Assembly (NCBI RefSeq): GCF_009650215.1
Contig: NZ_CP045851.1
Span: 1,949,001-2,013,000, forward strand
Direction: 5' to 3'
From: Actinomarinicola tropica
Lineage (GTDB): Bacteria; Actinomycetota; Acidimicrobiia; Acidimicrobiales; SKKL01
Length of the DNA stretch: 64,000 bases
Position 1 is the stretch's first letter. Every line of letters begins with the position of its first letter. The notes below the pieces were generated by a model that was not told the origin of the DNA, searched no databases, and saw only the letters and a program-made list of their open reading frames with translations. This document shows positions 46,437 to 55,132 of this stretch, one piece after another. The position numbers and the translations under genes are program-made.

Positions 46437-46785
46437 CGAGGACCCTTTCCAGGAGACGCAGGTCGGGGCGGTCCCCGACGTGGCTGGGACGGTTGACGGC
46501 GAGGTAGCCCTCCTCGGCGAGGTCGCCGACGAGGACGCGCGCCACCCCGAGGTGGATGTCGAGGTGGGCGGAGATCTCCGCGAGGGACTGCGGCGTGACG
46601 CACAGCGCCACGATGCGCCCACGTTCCAGCGCGAGGCGGTCCTGGGCGGCCAGCCCCTCGCTCGTGGTCGCGACCATCGCCTCGATGGCCAGGTCGGTCC
46701 CGGGGCGCGTCCGGCCGCCCGTCAGGGCATAGGGACGGATGCGCACGCCGAGATCGTTCTCGGAGGGACCTTCTGGTGTGCTCAC
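46417..46785 (-). CDS. cvnC: DUF742 protein (CvnC-like)
   Basis: 122-residue winged-helix-like conservon protein. RPYALTGGRTRP is the family's opening signature, and CVTPQSLAEISAHLDIHLGVARVLVGDLAEEGYL the helix-turn-helix-like core. In Streptomyces conservons CvnC interacts with the GTPase. GTG start overlaps the roadblock gene's stop (GTGA), so A-B-C-D are read as one unit. Confidence 0.92.
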   Translation of the reverse strand: MSTPEGPSENDLGVRIRPYALTGGRTRPGTDLAIEAMVATTSEGLAAQDRLALERGRIVALCVTPQSLAEISAHLDIHLGVARVLVGDLAEEGYLAVNRPSHVGDRPDLRLLERVLDGLQAL

Positions 46786-47204
46786 CGGGGCAACGCTCCT
46801 TGCAGTTCGGCCCGCAGCTCGGGCGTCAGGACGGCACCAGCCTTCTCGACGAGCAGCGCCATCTCGTAGCCGACGAGGCCGACGTCGCACTCGCTGGTCG
46901 CCACCACAGCGAGGCAGGAGCCGTCGCTGATGCCGGTGACGAACAAGAACGCCCGCTCCATCTCCACGATCACCTCGTTCACGGCGCCGCCGCCGAAACG
47001 GCCGGCCGCACCATAGGCGAGACCGATGAAGCCCGAGGCGACGGCGGCGAACCGGTCGGCCGCCTCCCGCGACAGGCCCTTCGAGACCGCCATGGGGAGG
47101 CCGTCAGAGGAGACCACGACGGCCTCGTTGACGCCCGGGACCCGCTCGACGAAGTTCGAGACCAGCCAGTTGACGTTGCTTGCAGCTGCGCTCAGATCGG
47201 TCAT
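46782..47204 (-). CDS. cvnB: Roadblock/LC7 domain protein (CvnB-like)
   Basis: 140-residue roadblock/LC7 protein, the conservon partner thought to act as a GTPase-activating or scaffolding subunit. NWLVSNFVERVPGVNEAVVVSSDGLPMAVS and ANLRAFLF-like strands (ERAFLFVTGISDGSCLAVVA) give the roadblock fold. ATG start; the stop overlaps the DUF742 start, and it lies 12 bp after the kinase. Confidence 0.93.
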   Translation of the reverse strand: MTDLSAAASNVNWLVSNFVERVPGVNEAVVVSSDGLPMAVSKGLSREAADRFAAVASGFIGLAYGAAGRFGGGAVNEVIVEMERAFLFVTGISDGSCLAVVATSECDVGLVGYEMALLVEKAGAVLTPELRAELQGALPR

Positions 47205-47215
47205 CGACCTTCCTC

Positions 47216-49744
47216 TCAGTTCGATCCCTCGCCGTTCGGCGAGTCGGCTTCACGGCCACGGTGCAGGCCGGAGCGGTAGCGGGACAGCATGGCCCGGACC
47301 TCCTCCGGGGAACGCTGGGTGCGGGCGATGGGCGCCTCGGCCGTGGGCCGGGGCTCCTCCTGGGTGGCGGTGCCCGCGCTCTTCGGCACCCGCTTCACCA
47401 GGCCCGATGCGGTGCGGGCGGGCTCGGGGGCGCTGGCCGTGGCCGGCTCGGCCGCCGGCGCGGGCTCGTCGAAGGACGGAGCGGCATCGACCGGGGCCGG
47501 TGCGGCGAACGGCGCGTCGTGCTCGGTGGCCGGCGCATCGACGTCGTCGCCCATCAGGGCCGCCAGGCCGGCGTCGAAGGCTGCGCCCTCGGGGACGGCG
47601 GTGGCCAGCGAGTCCGGGGCCGGGACGTCGGGGACGTACTCGGCGGCGGGCTCCGGAGTGGCCTGCTCAGCGACCGGGGCGGGCGCGAACGCCGCCGACG
47701 GCGGGGTGGCCGGCTGCGGCTCGGGCTCGGCGACGGTGGCCGCCGGCTCGGGCTGGGCCGGAGCCTCCTCGACGCTGATGCTCGACGACTCGAGGATCGC
47801 GGTGGGCAGCGTCACCAGGGCGGTGACGCCGCCGGTCGGCGAGGAGGTGAGGCGCACGTCGATGGAGAACCGAGCGGCGAGGCGCCCGACGACGGTGAAG
47901 CCGAGCGAGCGGCTGAGGGTCAGGCCGACGAGCGGGGGCTCGGCGAGGAGCTTGTTCGTCTCGGCGAACTGCTCGTCGCTCATGCCGATGCCCTGGTCGG
48001 AGATCGACAGGACGTAGGTGCCGTCGGCGTTCTGGTGGCCGAGGATCTCGACGCTCGTCTCCGGCGGCGAGAACGAGGTGGCGTTCTCCATGAGCTCGGA
48101 GAGGAGGTGGGCGACGTCCATGGCCGCGGCGCCGGTGACGACGGCGTCGTCCATGGCGACGAGGTTCAGCCGGGCGAAGTCCTCGACCTCGCCGATGGCC
48201 ACGCGGACCACGTCGGCGAGCGCCACGGGGCGGGACCGGCGGTGCCCGGTCTCGATGCCCGCGAGCACGAGCAGCGACTCGGCGTTGCGCCGCATGCGGG
48301 TGGCGAGGTGGTCGAGCTTGAACAGGTCCTCGAGGACGTCGGGGTCCTCCTCCTGCGACTCCAGCTGGTCGATGAACTCGATCTGGCGGTCGAGGAGCGT
48401 CTGGTTGCGGCGGGCGAGGTTGACGAAGATGTCGCCGATGCCCTTCTTGAGGAGCGACTGCTGCTCCTCGGCGACCTCGACCGTCACCCGCTGGATCGAG
48501 TCGAACGCGTCGGCCAGGTGGCCGATCTCGTCGCTGCGGTTCATGGAGATGGGCTCGAGGATGACCTCGCCGCCGCCGGAGCTCGGGCTCTTGAGCCGCT
48601 CGACCAGGGCCGGCAGCTGCTCGCCGGAGAGGCGGTCGGCCGCCTCGGTGAGGCTGCGGAGCGGACGGGTGATCCGCCGGGCCACGAGGAAGGCGAGGGC
48701 CGCGGAGCCGATCACCGAGGCGACGGCGACGAGGAGGAAGATCAGCGCCTCACGCTCGGTGTCGGAGCGGGCGTCGCTGACGGTGGACTCGACCGAGTCG
48801 AGCATCTCGAGGCCGACGACCGCCTGGGCCGCGACGACCTGGTCGCTCAGCGTGATCCACTCCTGGGGGGTGAGCGCCTCGACCGGCGGCTCGAGGTCGT
48901 CGAGGGCGGCGGCGATCGAGTTGGCCCGACCGTCGTTGTCCTCACCGCTGGTGAGCCACTGGATGTAGGGGGCCATGGCGTCGATCACCGAGAGGCGGAA
49001 CTCCGTGGCACGCGTGGCGTCCTGGCTCTGGAGCTGGCGCCGGACGGCGGCGGCCTGCTCGGGGGTGGCCATGGCGAAGAACAGCTCGCCGTACTCCTCG
49101 GCGTTGCTGGTGGCCTCGACGAGGACACGCCACTGGCGGCCGGCGACGTCGAACTCGTCCTGGCCAAGCGCCAGGGTGAGGGCCGACTGGACCTGGGCGG
49201 CGCCCTCCCAGGCACGAGCGAGCGACACCAGCGCGGTCAGGTCGGCGGACACCTCGGGGAACGGCACCTCGTTCGACACGCCCGTCGCCACGTCGAGCTG
49301 GCGGGCGATGGTGTCGATGTACCAGGTGTTGACGATCAGCGGGTCGATCGAGCCGCGGTCGACCGAGGCCCGGATCGTGGCGATGTCGGCCTGGCGGGCG
49401 ACGGCGGCGTCGCCGATGACCCGCAGCGGATCGGTCGTGCCCAGGTCGTCGACCTGGTCGGCGAAGTCGGCCAGCGTGGCGTCGGTGGCGCTGCGCTGCT
49501 GCTCGAGGCCCTCGGCGGCGTCGGGGTCGACGACGGCGAGGACGGACAGCGAGCGCTCGTTCTGGAGGGCGTCCATGGCGAACGCCGACGAACGGGCCAG
49601 CTCGACGTAGGTCTCGGCGGTGCGGGCGTCGGCGGCTTCGTCGAGCCGGTCCTTCGCGCCGATCCCCGCCACGGCCACCAGGACCAGCAGCGGTGGGAGC
49701 ACGACGGCCAGGAGCTTCGTCCCCACCTTCATGTTTCGGAGCAT
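47216..49744 (-). CDS. cvnA: Conservon sensor histidine kinase (CvnA-like, NIT-type sensor)
   Basis: 842-residue membrane kinase. The first helix (about 8-28) is followed by an extracytoplasmic nitrate/nitrite-sensing-like (NIT) domain to about 325; a second helix (LIFLLVAVASVIGSAALAFL) leads to a HAMP (RRITRPLRSLTEAADRL). The kinase part reads VNLARRNQTLLDRQ, LDHLATRMRRNAESLL (phosphoacceptor His), LLSELMENATSF (N box) and ISDQGIGMS (G1). A 240-residue Pro/Ala/Glu-rich tail is of unknown role. The ATG has GAGGGA five bases upstream. First gene of the conservon. Confidence 0.9.
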   Translation of the reverse strand: MLRNMKVGTKLLAVVLPPLLVLVAVAGIGAKDRLDEAADARTAETYVELARSSAFAMDALQNERSLSVLAVVDPDAAEGLEQQRSATDATLADFADQVDDLGTTDPLRVIGDAAVARQADIATIRASVDRGSIDPLIVNTWYIDTIARQLDVATGVSNEVPFPEVSADLTALVSLARAWEGAAQVQSALTLALGQDEFDVAGRQWRVLVEATSNAEEYGELFFAMATPEQAAAVRRQLQSQDATRATEFRLSVIDAMAPYIQWLTSGEDNDGRANSIAAALDDLEPPVEALTPQEWITLSDQVVAAQAVVGLEMLDSVESTVSDARSDTEREALIFLLVAVASVIGSAALAFLVARRITRPLRSLTEAADRLSGEQLPALVERLKSPSSGGGEVILEPISMNRSDEIGHLADAFDSIQRVTVEVAEEQQSLLKKGIGDIFVNLARRNQTLLDRQIEFIDQLESQEEDPDVLEDLFKLDHLATRMRRNAESLLVLAGIETGHRRSRPVALADVVRVAIGEVEDFARLNLVAMDDAVVTGAAAMDVAHLLSELMENATSFSPPETSVEILGHQNADGTYVLSISDQGIGMSDEQFAETNKLLAEPPLVGLTLSRSLGFTVVGRLAARFSIDVRLTSSPTGGVTALVTLPTAILESSSISVEEAPAQPEPAATVAEPEPQPATPPSAAFAPAPVAEQATPEPAAEYVPDVPAPDSLATAVPEGAAFDAGLAALMGDDVDAPATEHDAPFAAPAPVDAAPSFDEPAPAAEPATASAPEPARTASGLVKRVPKSAGTATQEEPRPTAEAPIARTQRSPEEVRAMLSRYRSGLHRGREADSPNGEGSN

Positions 49745-49863
49745 GTCGTCCCTCGTGGACTCGGCGGTCGGGCCCGGTCGACGAGCCCTCCTTGACGTGG
49801 TTCCATCGGTCCTCGCTACGTGAACTTGAGCACACCACGAAGAGGGGTCGAACGGCCTAGATG

Positions 49864-49888
49864 CCCCCGTGACCTGCGACGACGGGGG
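49864..49888. repeat. Inverted repeat in the kinase/DUF4388 divergent region
   Basis: CCCCCGT (49864-49870) and ACGGGGG (49882-49888) are perfect complements around an 11-base loop, within the 157-bp gap between the two start codons. Could be an operator for the conservon or for the DUF4388 gene; no T-run follows, so it is not an obvious terminator. Confidence 0.4.
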
Positions 49889-49901
49889 TAGCGTGCGCCA
49901 G

Positions 49902-50621
49902 ATGAGCTCCAGCACCTCCGGACTCGAAGGTCGCCTCGACGAGGTCGCGTTCGCCGACGTCCTCCGCCTCCTCAGGGCGTCCCGACAGGATGGCACGCTC
50001 CACCTCGACGCAGAGACCTCTCACGTGGCCGTCGTCGTCGGCCCCGAGGTCGTGCGCATCGCGACAACCGGCCTCGAGGGGTTGCGCGCGGCCGTCGTGG
50101 GCAGCGGCGTCGTCGATCCGGGGGCCTGGGACGCTCTGGTCGAGGCCGGCGACGAGTCCCCCGGCGCGGCCCTGGAGCAGCTGGTCTCGAGCGGCGCCGA
50201 TCCCGACCGCCTACGGGCCCGCCTCTACGACCACACCGTGAACACGTTGTTCGAGCTGCTCCTGCCGAGCACCGCCCGGTTCGAGTTCCACGCCGGACGC
50301 TCCCACCCCTTCGCCGCCGATCCGGGCTACCCGTTCGAGGACGTGCTCGACGACGTCCGCCACCGCGTCGACGAGTGGCGCACCATCGCCGCCTCGATCC
50401 CGAGCACCTCGGTCGTGCTGCGTCGGGCCCCGCGCCTGCCGCTGACGAGCGGGCCGATCACCCTCAACCACGAGGAGTTCGAGCTCCTCGGGCTGCTCGA
50501 CGGCCGTCGCGACGTCGCCGAGCTCGTCCAGCTCCTCGGCATGTCGGCGTTCCGGGTGATGACCACACTGCACCGACTCATCACCCTCGGGGCCGTCCTC
50601 CCCCCGGACCGCGACGCATGA
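49902..50621 (+). CDS. DUF4388 (PATAN) domain protein
   Basis: 239 residues. GLEGRLDEVAFADVLRLLRASRQDGTL is the classic DUF4388/PATAN start, a domain found in response-regulator and GTPase-linked signalling of Myxococcus and cyanobacteria. The C-terminal half has helices resembling a winged helix (VAELVQLLGMSAFRVMTTLHRLI). It diverges from the conservon and may take part in the same signalling pathway, by position only. ATG start; the stop overlaps the aminopeptidase start (ATGA). Confidence 0.82.
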   Translation: MSSSTSGLEGRLDEVAFADVLRLLRASRQDGTLHLDAETSHVAVVVGPEVVRIATTGLEGLRAAVVGSGVVDPGAWDALVEAGDESPGAALEQLVSSGADPDRLRARLYDHTVNTLFELLLPSTARFEFHAGRSHPFAADPGYPFEDVLDDVRHRVDEWRTIAASIPSTSVVLRRAPRLPLTSGPITLNHEEFELLGLLDGRRDVAELVQLLGMSAFRVMTTLHRLITLGAVLPPDRDA

Positions 50622-51928
50622 GGTCGACGCCGATCACCGTCCCCGACGAGACGCGGGACCTGCTCCGCTTCATCGACGCCAGCCCGTCGCCGTACCACGC
50701 CGCCCGCAACGCCGCGGACCGACTGGTCGCGGGTGGGTTCACCGCACTCGACCCGATGGCGGCCTGGCCCGCCGGTGTCCGCCGCGGCGTCGTCACCGAC
50801 GGCGGCGCCCTGGTCGCGTGGTCCGCGCCGGCGGGCTCGCCGCCCGATGCCCCGTTCCGCATCGTGGGCGCCCACACGGACAGCCCGAACCTCCGGGTGA
50901 AGGCCAAGCCGGACGTGGGCCGCGCCGGGTGGCGCCAGATCGGCGTGGAGGTCTACGGCGGCGCCCTCGTCAACTCCTGGCTCGACCGCGACCTCGGCAT
51001 CTCCGGACGGGTCGCCGTCCGCGACGGGGAGTCGCCCCGGGGACACCGTGAGGTCCTGGTCAAGATCGACCGCCCGCTCCTGCGCGTGCCGCAGCTGGCC
51101 ATCCACCTCGATCGCGAGATCAACGAGAAGGGCCTGCAGCTCAACAAGCAGCAGCACCTCGTTCCGGTGTGGGGGCTCGGTGCCCGCCGCCCCGGCGAGC
51201 TCGTGGAGCTCGTCGCCGACGAGGCGGGGGTGGCCTGGCACGAGGTCCTCGGGTGGGACCTGATGCTCCACGACCTCACCCCCTCCGCGGTCGGCGGCGC
51301 CTCCGACGAGCTGATCTTCGCCCCGCGCCTCGACAACCTCCTCTCGTCGCACGCCGGCCTCGTCGCCATGGAGCGCCTGGCGCCCGCGTCGTCCGATGCC
51401 ATCGCGGTGCTGTGCCTCTTCGACCACGAGGAGGTCGGCAGCACGACGGCCACCGGTGCCGCCGGCACGCTGCTGGCCCGACTGCTCGAGCAGTCGGTCG
51501 CCGCCCGCGGCGGCGACCGCGCCGCCTTCCTCCGGGCCCTCTCCCGATCGACGTGCGTGTCCGCCGACATGGCCCACGCCACCCACCCCAACTACGCCGA
51601 GCGCCACGAGCCCGATCACCTCATCACCCTCGACGGCGGCCCGGTCATCAAGATCAACGCCAACCAGCGCTACGCCTCTGATGCCACGAGCGTGGCCACC
51701 TTCCAGCTGGCCTGCGACGACGCCGGCGTGCCCACGCAGCGCTACATCCACCGCACCGACCTCGCGTGCGGCTCGACGATCGGCCCGATCACCGCTGCGG
51801 GGCTGGCGGTCTCGACCGTGGACGTCGGCGTCCCCCAGCTCTCGATGCACTCCGCGCGCGAGCTGGCCAGCTCCACCGAGCCGGCGCGCTTCATCGCCGC
51901 GCTCACCGCGTTCCTCTCTCCCGCCTGA
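50618..51928 (+). CDS. apeB: M18 family aminopeptidase (aspartyl aminopeptidase)
   Basis: 436-residue metallopeptidase that removes N-terminal acidic residues; cytosolic and probably a large oligomer. Zinc ligands are visible: GAHTDSPNL (His), FAPRLDNL (Asp), FDHEEVGS (Glu-Glu) and QLSMHSARE (last His). ADMAHATHPNY and RTDLACGSTIGPI are further M18 motifs. Length and domain order match bacterial ApeB. Coupled to DUF4388 by ATGA, so a shared transcript is expected. Confidence 0.93.
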   Translation: MRSTPITVPDETRDLLRFIDASPSPYHAARNAADRLVAGGFTALDPMAAWPAGVRRGVVTDGGALVAWSAPAGSPPDAPFRIVGAHTDSPNLRVKAKPDVGRAGWRQIGVEVYGGALVNSWLDRDLGISGRVAVRDGESPRGHREVLVKIDRPLLRVPQLAIHLDREINEKGLQLNKQQHLVPVWGLGARRPGELVELVADEAGVAWHEVLGWDLMLHDLTPSAVGGASDELIFAPRLDNLLSSHAGLVAMERLAPASSDAIAVLCLFDHEEVGSTTATGAAGTLLARLLEQSVAARGGDRAAFLRALSRSTCVSADMAHATHPNYAERHEPDHLITLDGGPVIKINANQRYASDATSVATFQLACDDAGVPTQRYIHRTDLACGSTIGPITAAGLAVSTVDVGVPQLSMHSARELASSTEPARFIAALTAFLSPA

Positions 51929-51945
51929 ACCCGCGCCCGCGGCGG

Positions 51946-53271
51946 TCATGCGGGTGGTGTGGTGGGTGTGCGGTCGGGGCGGTGGATGGTCCAGGTGCCG
52001 TCGGGTGCGCGGGTGGGGTGCCAGCCGTGGTTCTTGAGCCGGTTGTGGGTGTCGCAGAGGACGGCGGCGTTGGCTTGGTCGGTGGGTCCGCCTCGGCTCG
52101 CGTCGATGGTGTGGTCGATCTGCAGGCCGCGTTGTCGGTGGCAGCCGTTCCAGATGCAGTGGAGGCCGTCGGGGTGGGCGAGGGTGTTGGTGAGCTCGGC
52201 AGCCTGGCGGGCCGAGCCGGTGAAGAACCGCCGGCGGCGTCCGAGGTCGATCACGTTGGAGTTGGCGTCGATGATCACGCGGCGGACCTGGCCGGCCAGT
52301 GCCGCGGCGACCACGTCGGACGGTGCGAGGGGCACCCCCGACACGGTGCGGCACACGCGCGGGCCGGTCGTCCGCGGCACCTGCGGGGCTTCAGCCGGCT
52401 CGCCGCCGGTGAGGGCGGTCTCGAAGGTGTGCAGGTCGACGACGATGTTGACCAGCGGCACGGCCCGGCCGACGGTGGAGGCCGCCCGGGCGAAGATCGC
52501 CGCGAGGGCGTCGGCGCCGCGCTGGGCGGCGCTGCGGGGCAGGTCGGCCTCGGTGGCGGCGTCACCGAGCCGGGCCCGGGCGTCGGCCCAGTCCGCGAGG
52601 AGCTCGGCGCGGGCGAACCACTCGAAGGTCTCCGCGATCGCGGCGCCCTGCAGGTTCCCGAACCCACCGGTGAGGGTGAACCCGCCGTCGTAGTTCTCCA
52701 CCACCGATCCGGTCCGTCGTGCGTGGGACGTCTCGGCGTCCTGTTCGGTGCCGTCGACATCGACCAGGCGTTCCCACTCCCGCAACCACCGACAGAACCC
52801 CTCATGGGAGTGGTCCCGTGCCATCTCCACGATCACGTCCTCCACCACCGGCAACAGGTCCACGACCCGCGGGTTGCGCGCCACCCGTGCCACCGCCCGC
52901 ACATGCCCGGTCGGCACCTCCCCCGCCCGATGCGCCGCAGCGAGGGCCGGCAGGTCCCGCAACACACGGGCGCAGTGCACCCGCGCCCGCGCCTCGCCGC
53001 GCGGCAACCGACCCAGGTGACGCACCGCCACCGCCGCCGACGCCAACCCGTCGACCGCGAACGCCTGCGAGCGGTCCAGATGCCCCGCCAGCTGATCGGT
53101 CACCGCGTCCAACCGGCGGCGCAGGACCTCCACGTCGCGCACCAACCGCATCTCCGAGCGGGCATCCAACGCATCGAGATCCACCGCCCCGAGCAGATCC
53201 ACCGCCCGCGCCAACGCCGACAACGCCCCAGCCACCGTCGACTCCGCTTCCCCGACATCGAGCAGCACCAC
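51946..53271 (-). CDS. DUF222 / HNH endonuclease (13E12 repeat family)
   Basis: 441 residues: DUF222 (about 1-300) with the ARARVHCARVLRDLP and GHVRAVARVARNP motifs, then an HNH nuclease (about 355-425). CIWNGCHRQRGLQIDH, with its metal-site His, and AAVLCDTHNRLKNH give the Cys and HNH residues. It belongs to the multi-copy family also called REP13E12 in actinobacteria, often next to insertion sequences. The GTG start with GGGAGG eight bases upstream is preferred over earlier GTGs. Confidence 0.88.
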   Translation of the reverse strand: MVLLDVGEAESTVAGALSALARAVDLLGAVDLDALDARSEMRLVRDVEVLRRRLDAVTDQLAGHLDRSQAFAVDGLASAAVAVRHLGRLPRGEARARVHCARVLRDLPALAAAHRAGEVPTGHVRAVARVARNPRVVDLLPVVEDVIVEMARDHSHEGFCRWLREWERLVDVDGTEQDAETSHARRTGSVVENYDGGFTLTGGFGNLQGAAIAETFEWFARAELLADWADARARLGDAATEADLPRSAAQRGADALAAIFARAASTVGRAVPLVNIVVDLHTFETALTGGEPAEAPQVPRTTGPRVCRTVSGVPLAPSDVVAAALAGQVRRVIIDANSNVIDLGRRRRFFTGSARQAAELTNTLAHPDGLHCIWNGCHRQRGLQIDHTIDASRGGPTDQANAAVLCDTHNRLKNHGWHPTRAPDGTWTIHRPDRTPTTPPA

Positions 53272-53660
53272 CGGTGCCACCTCCCACTCGCCATCGCCGC
53301 ACACAAGCCGGCACCGAAGCCGACGAACACGGCAGTCCGGACCCGGGGAAGAACGACCCGACCACCTGCACACCACCCTACGCAGGGGGTGTGACAGTCA
53401 TGATCGTTCTGCCGGTCCGGAACGGCGTGGAGGAGACTCCCCGGTGGTGGCCCCGCTGTTCGGGTCTGACCCTGGTGTGTGACTGACCGTCGTGTCCTTG
53501 TGATGAAGCGTCGGCCTGTCCTGGCGGGACCACCACCTCGGGATTCTCGGCCGTTCGGAGTGACCTCATAGGAGCCTGTTCGCGCAGACTCGCGACTGTC
53601 TTGTCCTCCCGGTCGGTGATCCCTCCGCCTCGTGTGACCGAACCGAAGGGATCGAAGACG
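53272..53660 (+). ncRNA. IS110 left non-coding region; possible bridge RNA locus
   Basis: 389 bp without a coding sequence, between the HNH gene and the IS110 transposase start. IS110 elements encode a structured bridge RNA in this position (5' non-coding region for the IS110 subgroup). TGACCTCATAGGAGCCT at 53561-53577 closely repeats the segment right after the transposase stop (TGACATCTATAGGAGCTT, 56285-56302), as expected if the RNA carries a copy of the element end. The exact left end and RNA boundaries cannot be read. Its promoter and structure were not tested. Confidence 0.35.
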
Positions 53661-53712
53661 ATGATGACAGCCCCAGCCCGCCGTGTCACCGGTGGGGTCG
53701 ACACCCACGGCG

Positions 53713-53720
53713 ATGTCCAT
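53713..53720. repeat. Target-site duplication, left copy
   Basis: ATGTCCAT; identical to 55125-55132 at the other end of the insertion, the 8-bp duplication expected of IS256 elements. The next base is also shared, so 9 bp cannot be excluded. Confidence 0.85.
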
Positions 53721-55124
53721 GATCGTGCCCCGTGGAGTGGTGGAAGTAGGTCTGTGAGCCTTGGCTTCGCCAGCCTGAGGTTACGCGGCTGGCAGCGCAG
53801 GGTTCGTCGTGGTCACCTCCGTGGGGTCGGGATCGATGGCGGCCATGCTCTCTTCGGAGAGGTAGCGGCGTTCGGAGATGGCCCAGTCGTCGTGTTGGTC
53901 GAGCAGGACGGCGCCGACGAGGCGGATGACCGAGGCGTCGTCGGGGAAGATCCCGACGACGTTGCTGCGGCGCTTGATCTCTTTGTTGATCCGCTCGAGG
54001 GGGTTCGTGGAGGCGATCTTGCGCCAATGCGCCCGGGGGAACGCGGTGTGGGCCAACACGTCCGCTTCGGCGCCCTCCAAGATCGCGGCGGCCTTGGGGA
54101 ACTGACCCTCGAGGACCCCGACGACCTCATGCAGCTGGGCCCGGCACCCCTCTGCGGAGGGCTGGGCGAAGATCGTGCGGACCGTCGCGGCGACCATGTC
54201 TTTGGACGCGGAGGGCACGGTGCCCAAGATGTTGCGCATCAGATGCACCTTGCAGCGCTGCCAGGACGCGCCGGCGAGCACTCGTGGGATCGACGCCTTC
54301 AGCCCGGCGTGGGCGTCGGAGATGACGAGGCGCACTCCGCTGAGGCCTCGGTCCTTGAGGCCGCGGAGGAACGCGGTCCAGAACACCTCGTCTTCGCTGT
54401 CGCCGACGTCGACACCGAGGACCTCGCGGTCACCATTGGCGGTGACACCGGTGGCGACCACGACGGCCCGGGAGATGATCCGGTGGTTGATGCGGGCCTT
54501 GATGTAGGTGGCGTCGAGGTACAGGTAGGGGAACTCGACGTGGTCCAGGCGTCGGGTGCGGAACACGGCGACCTCTTCGTCGATCCCCGCGCAGATCCGC
54601 GACACCGTCGACTTCGACACCCCCGACTCACACCCCAGCGCCTGGACCAGATCGTCGACCTTCCGGGTCGAGGTGCCGGTGGTGTAGGCGGTCATGATCA
54701 CACCCCACAGCGCCTTGTCGACCCGCCGGCGCGGCTCGAGCAGCGACGGGAAGAACGACCCGACCCGCACCTTGGGGATCCGCAGCTCCACATCACCCGC
54801 CGGCGTGGACAGCAGTCGGCTCCGAGAGCCGTTGCGCTGGTTGGTGCGGCTGTCGGTTCGCTCGTGGGGGCCGGCACCGATCGCGGCGGTGAGCTCGGCG
54901 TCGATCAACTCCTGCATCCCCGCCTCGAGCAGCCGGCGGAACAGCTCCTTGCTGTCACCATCGCCCAGACGCGCCAGCAGGTCAGCAACTCGGGCATCAT
55001 CGTCATGGGTCATCGCGTGAGTTCCTTCCAGTGAGTGCTTTCGCAGGTCTCACCAAGGCTCACGCGATGGCCCAACCCATGGGGGGACCGTCTCGCTACC
55101 TACACCACCTCACGGGACGCCAAC
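53721..55124 (-). mobile_element. Complete IS256-family insertion sequence (about 1404 bp)
   Basis: Bounded by ATGTCCAT direct repeats and carrying imperfect terminal inverted repeats. The left end begins GATCGTGCCCCGTG and the right end, read inward, GTTGGCGTCCCGTG; about 21 of 29 positions match. One intact transposase fills it, with 60 bp to the left end and about 110 bp to the right. It is inserted in the IS110 transposase opposite to its direction. Confidence 0.9.
53781..55013 (-). CDS. IS256-family (mutator-type) transposase
   Basis: 410-residue DDE transposase that appears intact. Motifs: YLDATYIKARIN (first Asp), VLVIS-type strand ending ISDAHAGLKASI (second Asp), and HWRKIASTNPLERINKEIKRR-type C-terminal segment with the catalytic Glu in NPLERINKE. 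N-terminal TNQRNGSRSRLL is the usual zinc-independent DNA-binding part. ATG start with GGAAGGAA seven bases upstream. Its integrity and the clean duplication suggest recent insertion. Confidence 0.93.
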   Translation of the reverse strand: MTHDDDARVADLLARLGDGDSKELFRRLLEAGMQELIDAELTAAIGAGPHERTDSRTNQRNGSRSRLLSTPAGDVELRIPKVRVGSFFPSLLEPRRRVDKALWGVIMTAYTTGTSTRKVDDLVQALGCESGVSKSTVSRICAGIDEEVAVFRTRRLDHVEFPYLYLDATYIKARINHRIISRAVVVATGVTANGDREVLGVDVGDSEDEVFWTAFLRGLKDRGLSGVRLVISDAHAGLKASIPRVLAGASWQRCKVHLMRNILGTVPSASKDMVAATVRTIFAQPSAEGCRAQLHEVVGVLEGQFPKAAAILEGAEADVLAHTAFPRAHWRKIASTNPLERINKEIKRRSNVVGIFPDDASVIRLVGAVLLDQHDDWAISERRYLSEESMAAIDPDPTEVTTTNPALPAA

Positions 55125-55132
55125 ATGTCCAT
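55125..55132. repeat. Target-site duplication, right copy
   Basis: ATGTCCAT, matching the left copy; flanks the element and continues directly into the IS110 reading frame (codons GTC CAT GTC GCT). Confidence 0.85.

Noticed and set aside
47180-49795. Long plus-strand frame across the conservon kinase
   Set aside because: Composition is a shadow of the kinase codons; the minus strand has H, N and G boxes.
53272-53660. Protein-coding frame antisense in the IS110 left region
   Set aside because: A 108-codon frame exists, but it has no SD, no domain and runs across the region expected to encode structured RNA.
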